Assembly: GCF_037975245.1 (NCBI RefSeq)
Contig: NC_092575.1
Coordinates: 25,315,841 to 25,379,840, forward strand
Direction of reading: 5' to 3'
From: Apostichopus japonicus
Taxonomy: Eukaryota > Echinodermata > Holothuroidea > Aspidochirotida > Stichopodidae
DNA length: 64,000 bases
The position numbers were made by a program, and so were the translations under genes. Positions 13,039-35,790 of the stretch are shown piece after piece. The notes under the pieces were generated by a model. It searched no databases. It was not told the DNA's origin and saw only the letters and a list, made by a program, of their open reading frames with translations. The first letter of the stretch is position 1; the number at the start of each line of letters is the position of its first letter.

Positions 13039-13350
13039 CTGGTTGGATGATATCAATTTCGACTTCTGCAGCGATGCTCTTGAATTTCAGGAAAGATTTG
13101 AATAAATTGTTCATTTCGAAGTCCATATTTATATTCTGTTCTCTACTATTTTTTGCTGACTCCATTTCAATAGAAAAAGGACCAATTTGGTGTAAATCCA
13201 GTTTCTTGACGTCAAACATAAACTGACGAATCATCTGCACTGTTAAAGTTGACGTTTTAGTGATAGTGGCCAATCAAAAGTAGACTTACTAATAGTTGAG
13301 CGGCAGACGATAGGTGAATCGTTCGTTCAAACATCTCTTGTGATTGGCGG
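13039..13350 (-). promoter_or_regulatory. Probable untranslated first exon and promoter of gene A
   Basis: A strong splice donor (CCAACCAG then GTGAGTAG) ends an exon at 13039. Spliced to the acceptor just before 11902, it would place the ATG of gene A right after the junction. The exon also contains an 80-codon open frame, but its last partial codon would run into a stop in the next exon, so I read it as 5' UTR. CCAAT-type pentamers lie at 13271 and 13342. The same donor and flanking layout recur at 26153-26510 next to gene B, where the matching frame is broken by stops. This supports a conserved untranslated exon rather than a coding one. Confidence 0.5.
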
Positions 13351-14089
13351 AGAAAAATCAACACTACTGAAGTTCCTCTTTTTTGGGGTGTGGGAGAATT
13401 AAAAATGACAATGCATACGTGCGTCATACAGGCTGAGTAATAACAACAGAATCTATGTTTTTTTTTATACTTTTTTACAATTTTTCCTCTAATTGCTATG
13501 AAATTATAAAAAGAAATATAGTGATTCTTTGTGCAACGTTAACCAAGCTATGCGGTTTTTATAAGTTTCTGTAAAACACAAAACACAGACAAGAGTGTGG
13601 GTGATATTTGTTTGTTTTAGATATACACTATTATTTGACCCGTTTGGTGGTTTAGGGGTCACCAAGATTCGGAGGTTGAACCCCCTGGGTTGGGTTCCAA
13701 AGTTAGAAGAACCAAGATAGTGCTTGCTCTCTCGTGGCAACATTTTAAGCACAATAATAGACGTCTGACAGAAGATGTACTCTTAATTCTTTTTTATTTA
13801 TTAACAATCGACCTTCTCCCGAGGCGGAGCGTCAATACAGTCAAGGGGCGGATGCCCCCCCCCCCCCCCTGACGGACTCAAATGGACTGCTGGCGCCCTT
13901 TTGAGGTCTTTACCAATTTTTAATTATTCGCGATTATTGAGTTTTTTATTGCGCTCTCATCTACCTATTGACATTTGTCACATTTTTTGGGCGATGACAC
14001 CTATTTATTCTTCGTTTATCTGCAAATAAGCCAGGCCCGGAAAGGGTCATTTCCGGCGATCTAGGGAGTATCTTTACTCAATTTTTTTT

Positions 14090-14150
14090 TATGTGCGCTA
14101 CGCGCCAATCGTGGTGGCGCTCTGCTTAGATAGTGTCGAAAGCGCCCCTA
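14090..14150 (-). repeat. Copy of the GCGCCA-TGGCGC hairpin repeat
   Basis: tgcgctacgcgccaatcgtggtggcgctctgcttagatag resembles, inverted, the motif at about 85-125. Further copies are at about 60905-60950 and 61494-61535. Each has a 6-bp GC-rich stem around an 8-nt loop. Confidence 0.55.
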
Positions 14151-15060
14151 CAGACCATTCTCGCCCCTCCTGACCAATACCCCTAGCTCCGCCACGGCCT
14201 TCTCCCTACCATTTCCCTCGTCGGCTACCATTAACGGCTCCTGGGGCAATGGTACTTTTGCCATTTCGATCAAAGGAACCCAAGAAATAATATCTTCATG
14301 TTATCAGTGGTTTCTAGTTTCTCCAATGTATTTCTGAAGTTCACACGCCCTCAAAACCCACACACGTTCGTCTCTCTTTTGTTTACGTTTATGTTCTCAG
14401 GTCTGCTCTCTAAATGGGATGATCACCACTCCACGCACCCTCTCTCTATCTAATTTGTACCCATCCCCACCCCCCCCCCCACCCCGCTATTACTCCCGTT
14501 TTTTTCCTATTCCAAAATTTAAAAAAAAAAACGTTTACAGCAAAATATAATTAATGAGCACAAAATCCCCGAGGATCCTTGAATTGATTAATTTGGGTCA
14601 TATACAGTACCCTGAATGCCCCCCCCCCCCCACTCTCGCCCCCTCTCTTCCCCGCTCTTCCTATCAGTCTTATTCCGTAAGAACAGATCGCATGCATTTG
14701 CAAGACAGATAATCTGTAGTTCATATTTATTTATAGATACATGTTGCAACACCTGTGACCTGTATTAATTGGTGCAATGAGGCAGTATATTTAATTTAAA
14801 AACTACACAATCAATTGACGTAGATGCAAATTAAACCTGTTTTGTGGTCGACACGAATTTGTGTAAAGAAGGATGTCAGGACATTGTTTAATTTACGGAC
14901 CAGCACACAAGTTATGAATACCTTTTCTGAAAAGCTCCTTTTCCCCACATTTTTAGTCACTAGTGATACTAAAACTAGACAAAACATGAGAGGTGCAAAC
15001 CAAGTTGACTGGTTCAATCATATTAAATATTGCAATATACTATACACAGCATCCAAGAGA

Positions 15061-15275
15061 AATTTAAGGTACCTTATCTTCGACTAAGGCATCAACGTTG
15101 ACCATTCTGGGACAAAATTTCATCATAAATTATTTTGCAGTTAAATATTAAAAAATTTCAGGATATATTTGAGGTCAATAGTTAGTTATACACACCACAT
15201 TGTGAGCTCAGTTACTTTCATTATCTGTTAGTTAGGTGGAGTGTAGGGGTGAGGGCGGGGACTTGTCTGTGCTTA
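15061..15275 (+). repeat. Dispersed repeat, copy 1
   Basis: About 215 bp from taaggtaccttatcttcg to gggacttgtctgtgct recurs in the same orientation at 22481-22692, with about 85% identity by eye. Both copies are followed by AT-rich simple sequence (ataatcataatca or ataataatta), like a retroelement tail. Confidence 0.65.
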
Positions 15276-15856
15276 ATATAATCATAATCATAACCATAAT
15301 CATAATCATAATACAATTATATAGTGTTAAATACAGCTCTGGAAGAGCAGTGATCTGCAGCGCTTTACAAAAACAGTTACAATGTCCAAACGGGTTGTTT
15401 TTATATTGCAAACAAGGCGGATCGAAAGGGTAAGGCAACTTTGTAGAGTAAAGTTATCAATCTTGCCTTGAATAATTACTGAACTGACATGATATTATAC
15501 GACCCTTGAAGGGAACTACTAAAGGAACCCCCTCCCCACCCCTCCCCACCCCTCTACGTCCACACCTCTATGGAAGATAACAAATGACATCAATATAAGG
15601 GATAAAAATCTAGTTTTGTTCTCATCAGTTTAAGAATATTCACCCCAATAGCTTGATCTGAAGGACGCTACAAAATCATTTTCTTCTGTGTCATGTAGGA
15701 ATAAACAAGTGGAAATGCATTTTGGGTAAGTCGCATTATCTGAGAAATCTCGGCTGAGGTCAACGAAAATCAAATATGCATTGTCTCGTTCGGGTTTGCA
15801 GGAGTTTTTATGATATTTTACGTTTATGTTTAAGATATGTACCTGATATACATACA

Positions 15857-15861
15857 CAATA

Positions 15862-15913
<52 letters not shown>

Positions 15914-15933
15914 TTTATATATATATATATAGG
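15857..15933. repeat. (TA)n microsatellite
   Basis: Nearly pure TA dinucleotides with small interruptions at both ends. Confidence 0.9.
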
Positions 15934-17022
15934 AGACTTGATCAAGTCAAATATTTACATGTAATTCAGGCTTTCTAATTAGTTCGAGGTCATTTGCTGT
16001 AGAAGAACCGCTCGGCAGTTTTGCAATTTGAACGTTTCAACACTTTATGTGTGGAATACGACCTATATCATTGGAGCCGATTCCGATTTCTTCCGAGTCT
16101 TTAACGTTTTTTTATGGATCCGTCGATTGTAAACAAGTTGAAGGTTGTTCTGTTATTGTATGTGTGCAACTTTCGTTAGCAATTTTGAGTAAGCACAATT
16201 CAATCCTGATATCCACAAACATTTATCACCGTCTCCCCCGCCTATGTCTAATATTTTTCGCCAAAACAAATGGTCGAACTGCTCAGAAATATTGCCAATC
16301 GAAAGGAATTTCTCAAGTAGAAGCTTGGCTGAGCTGATGCAAAGTTGCTACTATTGTTTTCGTTAATTAATTTTCTTCAGACTTCAGTATAAAACTTTCT
16401 TTGCGGGTGGGCGGCCGATGAATGCGGTGGGTGCAGTGGGTGCGGTGGGCAACAGTAGCATTGCGTATACACGTGCTTTTGTGAACTAATTATGTTAATG
16501 ATTATTTCATAACTTTCACATCTTTCTTGATCATTGTCTATATGGTCAACAATCACGACCCCCTCCCCCCATCCCTACCCCTCGTCCCTTTCATCGATGA
16601 CGTAAATTTGGAGCAGAACCATGAGAGGCGGCAGAACAGAAATTCATGGGCCCCACCTCCATCGTCTGTCGGTGCAAAACATTAATTTGCTAGTTCTTGC
16701 ATTTCAGTCATAGAAGAATTTACAACTCTTCTTGGTCAAGAACGTCCTTAGTACGGATCCAGAACTGTAATTGTGAATACCTCGTCTTTCAACCGCACAA
16801 CTTTTTTTTAACTTTATTAGTACAACCTTGCGTTCAAACCTAATTAAATACCTATAATTTGCGGTTTCGTTTTTGACTCTGATCGTTGAACGATTTGAGG
16901 TGTAAACTTTCCTTTGTTACCCTGGAGGAAGACTCCGAACTCCCCACCCACCCAACCACCTCCTTTATATGGGCATTGGTTTCAACGACCCCGATGCCAC
17001 AGCCCCTCCTTTACAAAATCCT

Positions 17023-17107
17023 GGATCCACCTCTGGTCCGCCTCTGATCCGCCTCTGGTATGCCTCTGATCTGCCTCTGGTCTGCCTCTGATCCGCCTCT
17101 GGTCTGA
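17023..17107. repeat. 12-bp minisatellite, about 7 units
   Basis: Units gcctctggtccg, gcctctgatccg and gcctctggtctg alternate in tandem. Confidence 0.8.
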
Positions 17108-17999
17108 AACCCCACTGCCGGGCTGTATGGACTTGACATGTTATAATTAATCCTTTTACAGAATATCAAGTACCCTTTCCATGACATCAATTCAAAACTG
17201 ACAAACATTAGTGTTGGATGGCTCCTATTATACAGCTATAGTTTGTATCTTCGTTAGGAGGACGGGTGGGGGGGGGGGCGGATGGGGATTTGGTGACTGG
17301 CGAATGGGTAGGGGTGTGGGAAGCGGATATGCAAGGATTCAACCATGATGTATGCGGCTGGATAGAACCGGTCCGAAACTGAACGTTAACGTCTGATGGG
17401 TGAACCTGTGTTAGATTTCAAATACTACGCTAAAAACGCCGGAAACATGATAGTCCGTTTTTACCAATAAAAAGGTTAACATTTATTATTTCCATGCCCA
17501 TATATGTGTATTTGCAAAGATTTCAAAGAACCTAGATTATAGACTGTTTGAACTGCATCGAAATATTCGTAAAATTAGACCAATGGTATCACATTGTGAG
17601 TAACAACTCCGTTTTACTGCTCCTCGTAAAGTCCTTAATAGTGTTCTGGTTCCATAAAAATGTAAGAGGTTAGAATCCACAGAACAATACTCTTTCAAAC
17701 GTTTATTTTTCTAATTATTATTTAATAATCAGGACAAGATAGATCAGGTTTTGAGTGTGATCAATTGGCTCACCCCTTCTCCCACCACCCACTCATTCAA
17801 TCCCCCCCTCCCCCTTGTCCTCTTTCAAAAATCCCGAGAAAGTTATACTCTATTTGTTGAAAGGAAAGCTCATGAGATCCCTACGTATTTGGTTGTATTA
17901 GTAGATTTGGGATGCATTTCTCCAGTCTAAATATATGTGAACTTGGGACTTACGGAATTAAATTGGAGTCGAAAATAGTGAAATAACTTGACACCAAAT

Positions 18000-18140
18000 A
18001 ACATAGAGTTACATTTCATAACATTAGATACGATAACATATAATTACGTTACGTTACATAAGATAACATTACATTTCGTTACATTACATTAATTAATTAA
18101 CATTACATTACCTTACGTGACATTAACATATCACAAAAAT
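18000..18140. repeat. Degenerate ACATTA/ACGTTA repeat
   Basis: Low-complexity run of acatt, acgtt and acatta words just downstream of the stop of gene B. Confidence 0.6.
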
Positions 18141-18284
18141 TACAATTCATTATGTTTTTTTTTTTATAAAATGTACATGGTCACCGGAAACTTAAAGAAG
18201 CTGATTCACATCTTGTTAGGGTTTCTTAAAGAAGTAAAGTATAAAATATAGAATATTTTGTACCGTGCTTTGGAGTAACAAAGT

Positions 18285-24259
<5,975 letters not shown>

Positions 24260-24262
<3 letters not shown>

Positions 24263-24294
24263 TTTGACAGATGTCTTCGTTGAACAAGATGTCA
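24260..24294 (-). other. 35-nt exon of gene B carrying the start codon at its 3' end
   Basis: A pyrimidine-rich acceptor (ctcccttag) precedes a 35-nt exon that ends in AAAATG directly before the donor GTGAGT. The ATG is the only codon translated from this exon. The signal peptide begins in the next exon at 22380. Confidence 0.6.
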
Positions 24295-25202
24295 CTAAGG
24301 GAGAAAATGAAAGGTTTGACATAAATATTACACTTGTTTAGTCTGGTAGTTGCTGATGATTTTTCCAAAGCAAGGCATGAAGTTGTCTCAAGCACCGAGT
24401 ACTCTTATACTTTGATACAAGTCGTGAATAATCCAAAAAAAGGTGACTTTATGCCCACAATCTATTTGGATATGTTATAAACCATTAAAAAACACTTCGA
24501 TCAGTTCATGTTGTTTATCTATAGAACTTTTAAGTTTGGAGAAATGACCCTATAAAAACATCTGGGGTTCATCAATTAAAGTAACTGGATTATACAGTCT
24601 AATACACAAGTGTGTAGGTCAGCTCCTCGGATCAGGGAGTTCCTTTCTTAGATTCATCACAAAATGCAATAGACAAAACATATAGGCCAAAGACAATTTA
24701 TAGCTTCGAATAACATAGCACAATGCATTCAAATATGGACGAAAGGTCAATCATGCTCTGCTGTTTATTTTATTTTTTGTAATTTATTTAAGAGAAAATT
24801 AAATTAACTTTAACATGTAGGGCCTTCATTTGCACTAAGCTATAGCCTAAAAGAGCATTCCAGATATAGCAAAGCATAGTTTTGAAAGCTGAATATCTCG
24901 AAAGCCGGACTATATATACCATTAGCAATATACCCCTCTCTCCATTTCCTTAGACTATATGACATATTAAGACTAACAATCTGACTAAACTCATCTTTTC
25001 AACATAGAAGAGTTATTTAAATGTTACCGTTAATTGAACCTAACAGTGGCTGATCTACAGGCTTTCTCGAAAGAGCGGGACGGAGAGATCATTTTAAGCG
25101 AGTTTGAAATGACTAGGTCAGAGCGTCAGAGCTCGGTCAAAGTAAGGAATACTAGCTCACAGAGCGAGTATTTCTTGCTTTTCGTAGGCAAAAATAATCA
25201 AG

Positions 25203-25475
25203 GGCGTAGGAACAGCCCCCCCCCCCCACTGAAAAATATGATGGGGTGGAAGTATCATTCCCCCCCCCCCGCTTCGCAAGGCAGAAAACCCCTTTTTCAT
25301 TTCCAAATGAGAAAAAAAAATCTCATTTGGAGCACCAATTGCAACTAAGGCCAGGTGAACATGCAAAATTATTTACAAAATGGAGTGGGTGTTGAAGTGT
25401 GCTATATTGCACCAAACTGCATCTGAGGCCACCTGGAAATGCAAAAAAAAAATCCAAAGGGGGAGGGGGACACCC
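25203..25475 (-). mobile_element. Second copy of the GGCGTAGGAA element
   Basis: Inverted relative to 20196-20520. It starts ggcgtaggaacagccc, but its other end is degraded. It lies upstream of the ATG exon of gene B. Confidence 0.65.
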
Positions 25476-26152
25476 CTCCCCTTAGACCCCTCCCCCCATG
25501 TTATACTCGAAGGAGAAGAAAGTAGTTTCGCCCGTTCAAAGAAATAAACCCATTTATTAATTAATTAATTAAACATCATTATACGTAATATGTTCATAAT
25601 GTAACACTTAGTCTCATTAATATCATATCGTTAATATTATAAAAAGAACAATAGCATACTTCATTGTCCTTTTAAATAGTTTTCTTTTCAGAATTGCAGG
25701 GCAAATTTGTATACAAAATTTGCTAATTTAACGGCTTCTAATTCAAGCGGAATTACGAAATGCCATTAAAAATAGCAGCATGTGGAGAGAACAAAACTCC
25801 CTTGAGAAAAGTGGAGGGAACATGGCCCACTGTTAATATACTGTATGTTGATGTTAATGTATGACAGGGTATACACTATACGAACAGTTGTTTCTGCTAC
25901 CTCGAAGTGACTTGAAATAAACAGTGAGCTTATTTGGCAAAGATAAGTGTGTGTATTACACCTTTAGGCTATAGCATCCAATATTAACGAGTTTTAAATA
26001 GCGAGAATTAAAATTAAACGAGACTTAACCGAGAATTAAAATAAGAAAATTAACTTTAAAATTAAAATTTAACGAAAATTAAACGAGAATTAAAATAATA
26101 AAATTAAAATAAAACGAGAATTAAAATAACGAGTTTGAAGGTTTTCACTCAC

Positions 26153-26510
26153 CTGGTTGGTAGAATATCTTCTTGGTTTTGATTTCTTCAGATGCGCTGT
26201 CAAATGTCAGGAACGTTTGAAATCATTCCAAAATTCCAAGCTCTTTTATCACCTTTTTGCTCAACAGGTAGGCTATAGCAGTTACAGCAACGTGGAAAAA
26301 TCATCCAAACTTTCTGCATTTGACGTAGAATATAAATTAACCAATAGCGTAGAATTAAGCAATTGACGTAAACATAAATTAACCAATAGCGTGAACTGTA
26401 AATAAGACGGTGGTGTTATACAGACCAATCAAAAGTGTCGTTACTTAAAGTGTAGGCGATATTGTCAGCTCGGACGGCTTCGGATTGGCTAAAACATAAG
26501 AGACACGGGG
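26153..26510 (-). promoter_or_regulatory. Probable untranslated first exon and promoter of gene B
   Basis: The region resembles 13039-13350 over the donor (CTACCAACCAG then GTGAGTG) and the preceding roughly 70 nt. In-frame stops in this copy exclude a conserved coding role. CCAAT pentamers on both strands sit at similar places (about 26425 and 26483). It lies upstream of the 35-nt ATG exon of gene B. Confidence 0.45.
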
Positions 26511-30923
<4,413 letters not shown>

Positions 30924-31882
30924 TTAGTACTGTGGGATGTACTCTTCATATAGCCAATGGAAATGGTCGTTTGGTCTTGCATGCGTATAATCAGTACCTG
31001 CAAAAATATTGAAATGATAAAGCAATAAAGATATGATAAAATTAACGACATAAATAGGGCAAAATACACTTACTGCTTAACAATAGCGGATGTTTCGTGT
31101 AGAAGATATTAGGTGCAAGACAATAAAATTTCTCCCTCTCCTTCCCTTCCGCACCTTCCCTTCTCTTCCGCCCCTTCCCTTCCGCCCCTTCCCTTCCCCA
31201 ATATTATGGGCAAGTTTTTTTTCTAATGTCACGTACACAACGCTAACTGACATACAAACCCATTTACAACAGGTGGCGTGACTATAAGTATATGTCCGCA
31301 TAGCATCCTTATTTATGTCGTCTGTGGCCAACCCCCATACCAAGCGTCCCTCTCATTAATTATATTGTATATTTCAGTTTCGGTATTAATTGATAATCCC
31401 TGCCAGTAACTCATATAGGAGAGTGGTGCGTATATAAAACATTCGACAATTTAAAAAAGGGTTATTGTTAAACGGAAACATCACCAATATCAACCAACGA
31501 AATTTCTATTACAATTTGTATAAAAGGCTAGCAATGTCTCGGTGTTGGCAGCAATTGAGCCGCTTTATTTATCTATTTTACTATGTCAAGATAAAATTCC
31601 GTCATATCAACGGAGCCTAACCTTTCATTTCTCAACCCCTTCTCTGCTTCATTTAGGTGAAGAATTACACTATAACTTCATTATCATGCACTGGGAACAC
31701 CCAAAATTGGTACCTACAGGTGAACTGTGGTATGAATACAACGAAGTGACATATAAAGCTAGTATTGGTAGTAGTTGCGCGAGAAGGTTTTACTTATGTA
31801 GGCCTTTAGGTATCCATGTTGTTCTGAAACGGTCATTTGGTTCGTCTCCAATATTCTAAGCTAAATATTAGTTTGAATATGC

Positions 31883-31925
<43 letters not shown>

Positions 31926-31940
31926 GTATATATATATATG

Positions 31941-32027
<87 letters not shown>

Positions 32028-34854
32028 TTCTACCTCTCCCCCTCACTTCCGTCCCTCTTACCCTACCTTCTTCCCTCTCTTTGTATATCAGAAGATATAG
32101 GGAGAGTTTCTTACCACATGCAGTCATGCCATCTTCCATAATATCGTAGAGAAACCAATACCAAGGGTAATTATTGTACAAGCCATTGATGCCAGACACT
32201 AAGGTACCGTATGTTGGGTCATAGTGTGATTCGAACCTGCAAGTACAATGGAAGCGATGACAATTGTTATAGAATGGCTCTACAAATGAAAGGATGTCTA
32301 TATCATAAATATCGGTGATCGCTTTAACTTTCATAATTGTTATAATTTTTGTTGTTCTATGCGTAATCACTGGTGTATAAACTAACTAATTAACGGAATT
32401 CTTGTATATATCCTGTATATTAATTTGACAATGAAAGATTTATATTTGAAGTTCTGGAGAACTGCAATATTAACCTCGTCGCCTACCAAAAGTCTCCCCG
32501 TGTGTATTCTTGGGCAAGTAACATTATCTGAGTGACAGTTGCGTTAACTGGGGCCATAACTTGTAGTAGATCGACCCCATGGAAAGGCTCCTCGCCTAGA
32601 CTGGTCACTGAGAGGAAATATGTATGTAATACCGTATCAGGAGTGATCTCTGGATAGTTCGGAGCTGGGTCACCTGACGAAGGAAAGAAAGAGAACATAT
32701 TCAATGTAAACTTCAAAGACTTGTAGAACGGGTACAACAACAGAGGCATTAGTACAATATCATGAGTACGAGTACAACACCATGAGTGCTAGTAAAACAA
32801 CATGAGTACGAGTACAATACCATGAGTACAACACCATGAGCGCGATTACAATACCATGAGTACGAGTACAACAGCAGGAATGAAAAGTACAACACCACGA
32901 GTGCAACTACACGAGTGCGAGTACAGCACCATGAGTGCGAATACAATACCGACAGCAGGAGTACGAGTACAGCACCATGAGTACGAGTACAAATCCACAA
33001 GTGCGAGTACATCACTATGATTTGGAGTAAAACAACACGAGTACGAGTTAAACACCACGAGTGCGAGTACAGCACCATGAGTACAAAACCATGAATACGA
33101 GTACAACACCATGGGTACGAATACAACACCGCAAGTACGTGTGCAACATAAGGTGTACGAGTACAGCAATATGAGTACGATTACAACACCATGAATGCGA
33201 GTATAACACCACGTGTGCAAAGTACGACACCGTGAGTACGAGTACAACGCCAGGAGTACAATACAACAACATGAGTATGAGTACCGACACTGTGAGCACG
33301 AGTGCATCAACGTGAGTGCGATTACAACACAACGGGAACGAGTAAAACACAACACCATAAGTGCGAGTACACTAACATGGGTACGAGCACACTAGAATTG
33401 CTCTCGATACAAGATTCGGGGACGCGGATGGGTATTTAGTCTTGGACTAGCATCTTAATCTGTGCTAGATTTCCAATCTGCCTCTAGTACGGGTACCTCA
33501 GTAGTATTTGAATATATTAGGACTGAGTACCACACGACTATGCAAGAATATACTGCATAGGTTACTTGCCTGCCTATGGCAAATAACCAAAAAGAACTTA
33601 AGTTTTCCTTTCTATTGATATCACCTGTCAGGTTACACCAACTATGCCTTCAGCTGATATAACAAACTAATTTTAGCATCTAGGTGAATGTACTTTTACT
33701 CACTTCAACCTATAGCCGTAATTAAATGTAGCATGAAATATAATGTAAGAGGAAGTACTAATTACAAATAAATAATCAGAATCTATAAATCTGAACGATT
33801 TGACAGTTCCTCATCTTTATCTGATGCTAATGGTAGTACTACTCTATACTGTACTATAATATCATGCTTCAAAGCACTCGTCCAAACAGTATGAACAGTA
33901 CCTAATCTTGATCTGATTCTAATGCTGATATCACTCAATACTCTCCCCTACATCATGCTTCACAGCACTTGTACTGACAGTATGCACAGTTCCTAAGCTT
34001 TATCTGATCGAAACATTTCATTAATGCTCATGCTGTCGATACGAATGCTTAGAATCGGGACGTCAAATTACAATATACAAACCATTGTAACAGCTTACAA
34101 AAGTGAATTATTTATACTAGTCAACCATTTAAAGCTGGCGTTTTCCGCAGATTTTCAAATAACTATAAACTCCTTTTCAACCGAAAGTGGGTGTTTACAT
34201 TACTTTCACTAACGGATTTTGATGAATCGAAAGAAAGGAAAAACTGAGAAATGTCTTCTGTGAAGTAAAAGCTAATTGTTGTATAATTTATGTATGATAT
34301 ATGTATATATGGCGTATATCAGTCTGTACATCAGCAATCATTTTTTGTTTTTCTCTTTTAAGCATATGTTATGTTTATGCTTAGAGCATTGTGCATGTGT
34401 TCAATGCAAATTTATCTGTAATTTTATACTGTAGTCTACTTAGTCATTAATATATGTCCAGTGTTATCCTATAAGTATGGAGTGCTCAATGCCTTGACTT
34501 GAAGTTATATCCGGTCCAAGTGAGGTGGGGCGGGAGGGACAGACGTGGTGCATGGTGAGCAATTACTTAAAATAACAATCATGATGATACAGCACCAATT
34601 TTGTTAGGGGAACATGAAAGGGAAAATATTATGTATATGAAGCCACGTGATTTTTTTCTAAATATCGGCACCATGGGTTAGACACGTATGTTAAGAAAAT
34701 GCTCTTTCAAATAGGCCGATATCGATCTAGGGTTAGTTTTACACTGTTCATGTCGATCTATATTACAGATATAATACAACCACTTACCACAAAATGCTCC
34801 ATTAGTTAAAACGACTGCAGAGAGGAGAATGAACACAAGGCAAGAGTACTTCAT
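30924..34854 (-). CDS. Gene C: small secreted DUF4430 / transcobalamin C-terminal-like protein
   Basis: Exons 34854-34788, 32673-32487, 32236-32115 and 30997-30924 join in phases 1, 2 and 1 to a complete 149-aa frame. Residues 1-20 ([19 protein letters not shown]) are a signal peptide. The rest matches the C-terminal beta domain of intrinsic factor and transcobalamin (DUF4430 class): a strand ending in a sequon (NAT, 66-68), the pair FWFES (84-88), the core [10 protein letters not shown] (94-102), the aromatic run YPWYWFLY (108-115), and a final [14 protein letters not shown] segment matching the family's G-V-x-D-Y-x-P pattern. Vertebrate cobalamin carriers have a large helical barrel in front; here that barrel is absent and only the small domain remains. 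Cysteines are C5 (signal), C22 and C125, so one disulphide is possible. Cobalamin binding is not implied by this domain alone. The secreted role is unknown. Confidence 0.85.
31885..32026. repeat. (TA)n microsatellite in intron 3 of gene C
   Basis: TA run with sparse TG interruptions, ending about 90 bp from the donor of exon 3. Confidence 0.95.
32750..33395. repeat. Minisatellite of gagtacgagtacaacaccat-like units in intron 1 of gene C
   Basis: About 650 bp of imperfect units built from gagtac, gagtacaac and accatgagtgc. Long open frames on the minus strand here come from the repeat. Confidence 0.9.
33412..34110 (+). repeat. Left arm of a large inverted repeat around exon 1 of gene C
   Basis: The arm shares long inverted blocks with 35235-35790: gctagatttccaatctgcct, gagtaccacacgactatgc, gaggaagtactaattacaa and aaattacaatatacaaacca. 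Inside is a roughly 100-bp subunit (gcttcaaagcactcgt...cagtacctaatctt) present twice. Confidence 0.8.
33547..33742. mobile_element. 184-bp inserted element with AATATA target duplication
   Basis: AATATA at 33547-33552 and 33737-33742 flanks an insert that opens with the palindrome ggttacttgcc / ggcaaataacc. The right arm of the inverted repeat carries the empty site (agaatataatgtaag in complement). A second copy is at 53018-53192. Confidence 0.8.
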
Positions 34855-35234
34855 CTTCGTAGAACAGCAAGAACGTAATGGACCGGTATTACACGTGTTG
34901 GCTTCATCAGTAAACGTATTAGTGTTAATGCGCCTAAAATGTGACGCATATTGTATAGTATTATTACATCATAGTAAAGTAGTCAGAGCTCTTTGACAGA
35001 TAACAAACAATGAAGTAGCTAATCTTGAGTTTTGTTTGCCCCTCTACAAACATCTGGTCACTTTCTCATCCGTGAGGTTGAACTTGCGCATAGACTGAGA
35101 CCATATGATACCTCATTCGGCGTATGTAATGAATATCTTAGCATGTCTGGTACTGCAATATTATCATTGTCCATCACTTTGAGTAATTCATCAATACCTT
35201 ATAGCCACGTGGGACGGATGACTAGCATATAGAA

Positions 35235-35790
35235 TTCACCTTTGTAAGCTGTGCTCAGTTGTTACAATGGTTTGTATATTGTAATTTCACGTCCCGATAA
35301 AGATTAGGAACTGTTCCTACTGTTAGTACCAGTGCTTGGAAGCATGATATTATAGCACAGTATATATAGAATGGTACTACCATTAGAATCAGATAAAGAT
35401 TAGGTACTGTTCATACTGTCAGTACGAGTGCTCTGAAGCATGATGTTAGAGGACAGTATAGAATGATATAAGCATTAGAACGATGACACAATTGTGTGTA
35501 GTAAATTGTATAGAAATAATGAATCATTCACATACATGAAGATAGGTGATCGATGAAACCAGTGGAATATTTTTACTTGTAAAATCGTTCAGATTCATAA
35601 ATTCTGGTTATTTCTTGTAATTAGTACTTCCTCTTACATTATATTCTAGCATAGTCGTGTGGTACTCAATCCTAATAGATTCTTACTACTGAGGTACCCG
35701 TACTGGAGGCAGATTGGAAATCTAGCACATATAAAGATACTATAGTCCGAGACTAAGTAGCCATCCTCGTCCCTGAGTTATTGTCATTTA
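35235..35790 (-). repeat. Right arm of the inverted repeat
   Basis: Inverted counterpart of 33412-34110. It lacks the 184-bp insertion present in the left arm. The 1.1-kb spacer holds exon 1 of gene C. Confidence 0.8.

Larger units (their letters stand above)
13351..18284. other. Intergenic between genes A and B
   Basis: Contains poly-C tracts (about 13856, 14470, 14620), the hairpin family copy at 14096-14145, the dispersed repeat at 15061-15275, a (TA)n tract and a 12-bp minisatellite. A possible terminal exon on the minus strand at 15630-15820 (Cys-containing frame) could not be supported. Confidence 0.45.

Noticed and set aside
15630-15857. Minus-strand frame with YPKCISTC
   Set aside because: The cysteine pattern tempted comparison with the cystine-knot genes, but spacing and the GCCCH end are missing.
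31542-31859. 105-codon plus-strand frame in gene C
   Set aside because: Intronic and antisense. It ends beside a TA microsatellite, and no family is recognised.
32749-33358. Cys/Tyr-rich open frames up to 170 codons on the minus strand
   Set aside because: They lie entirely in the minisatellite of gene C intron 1 and repeat its unit.
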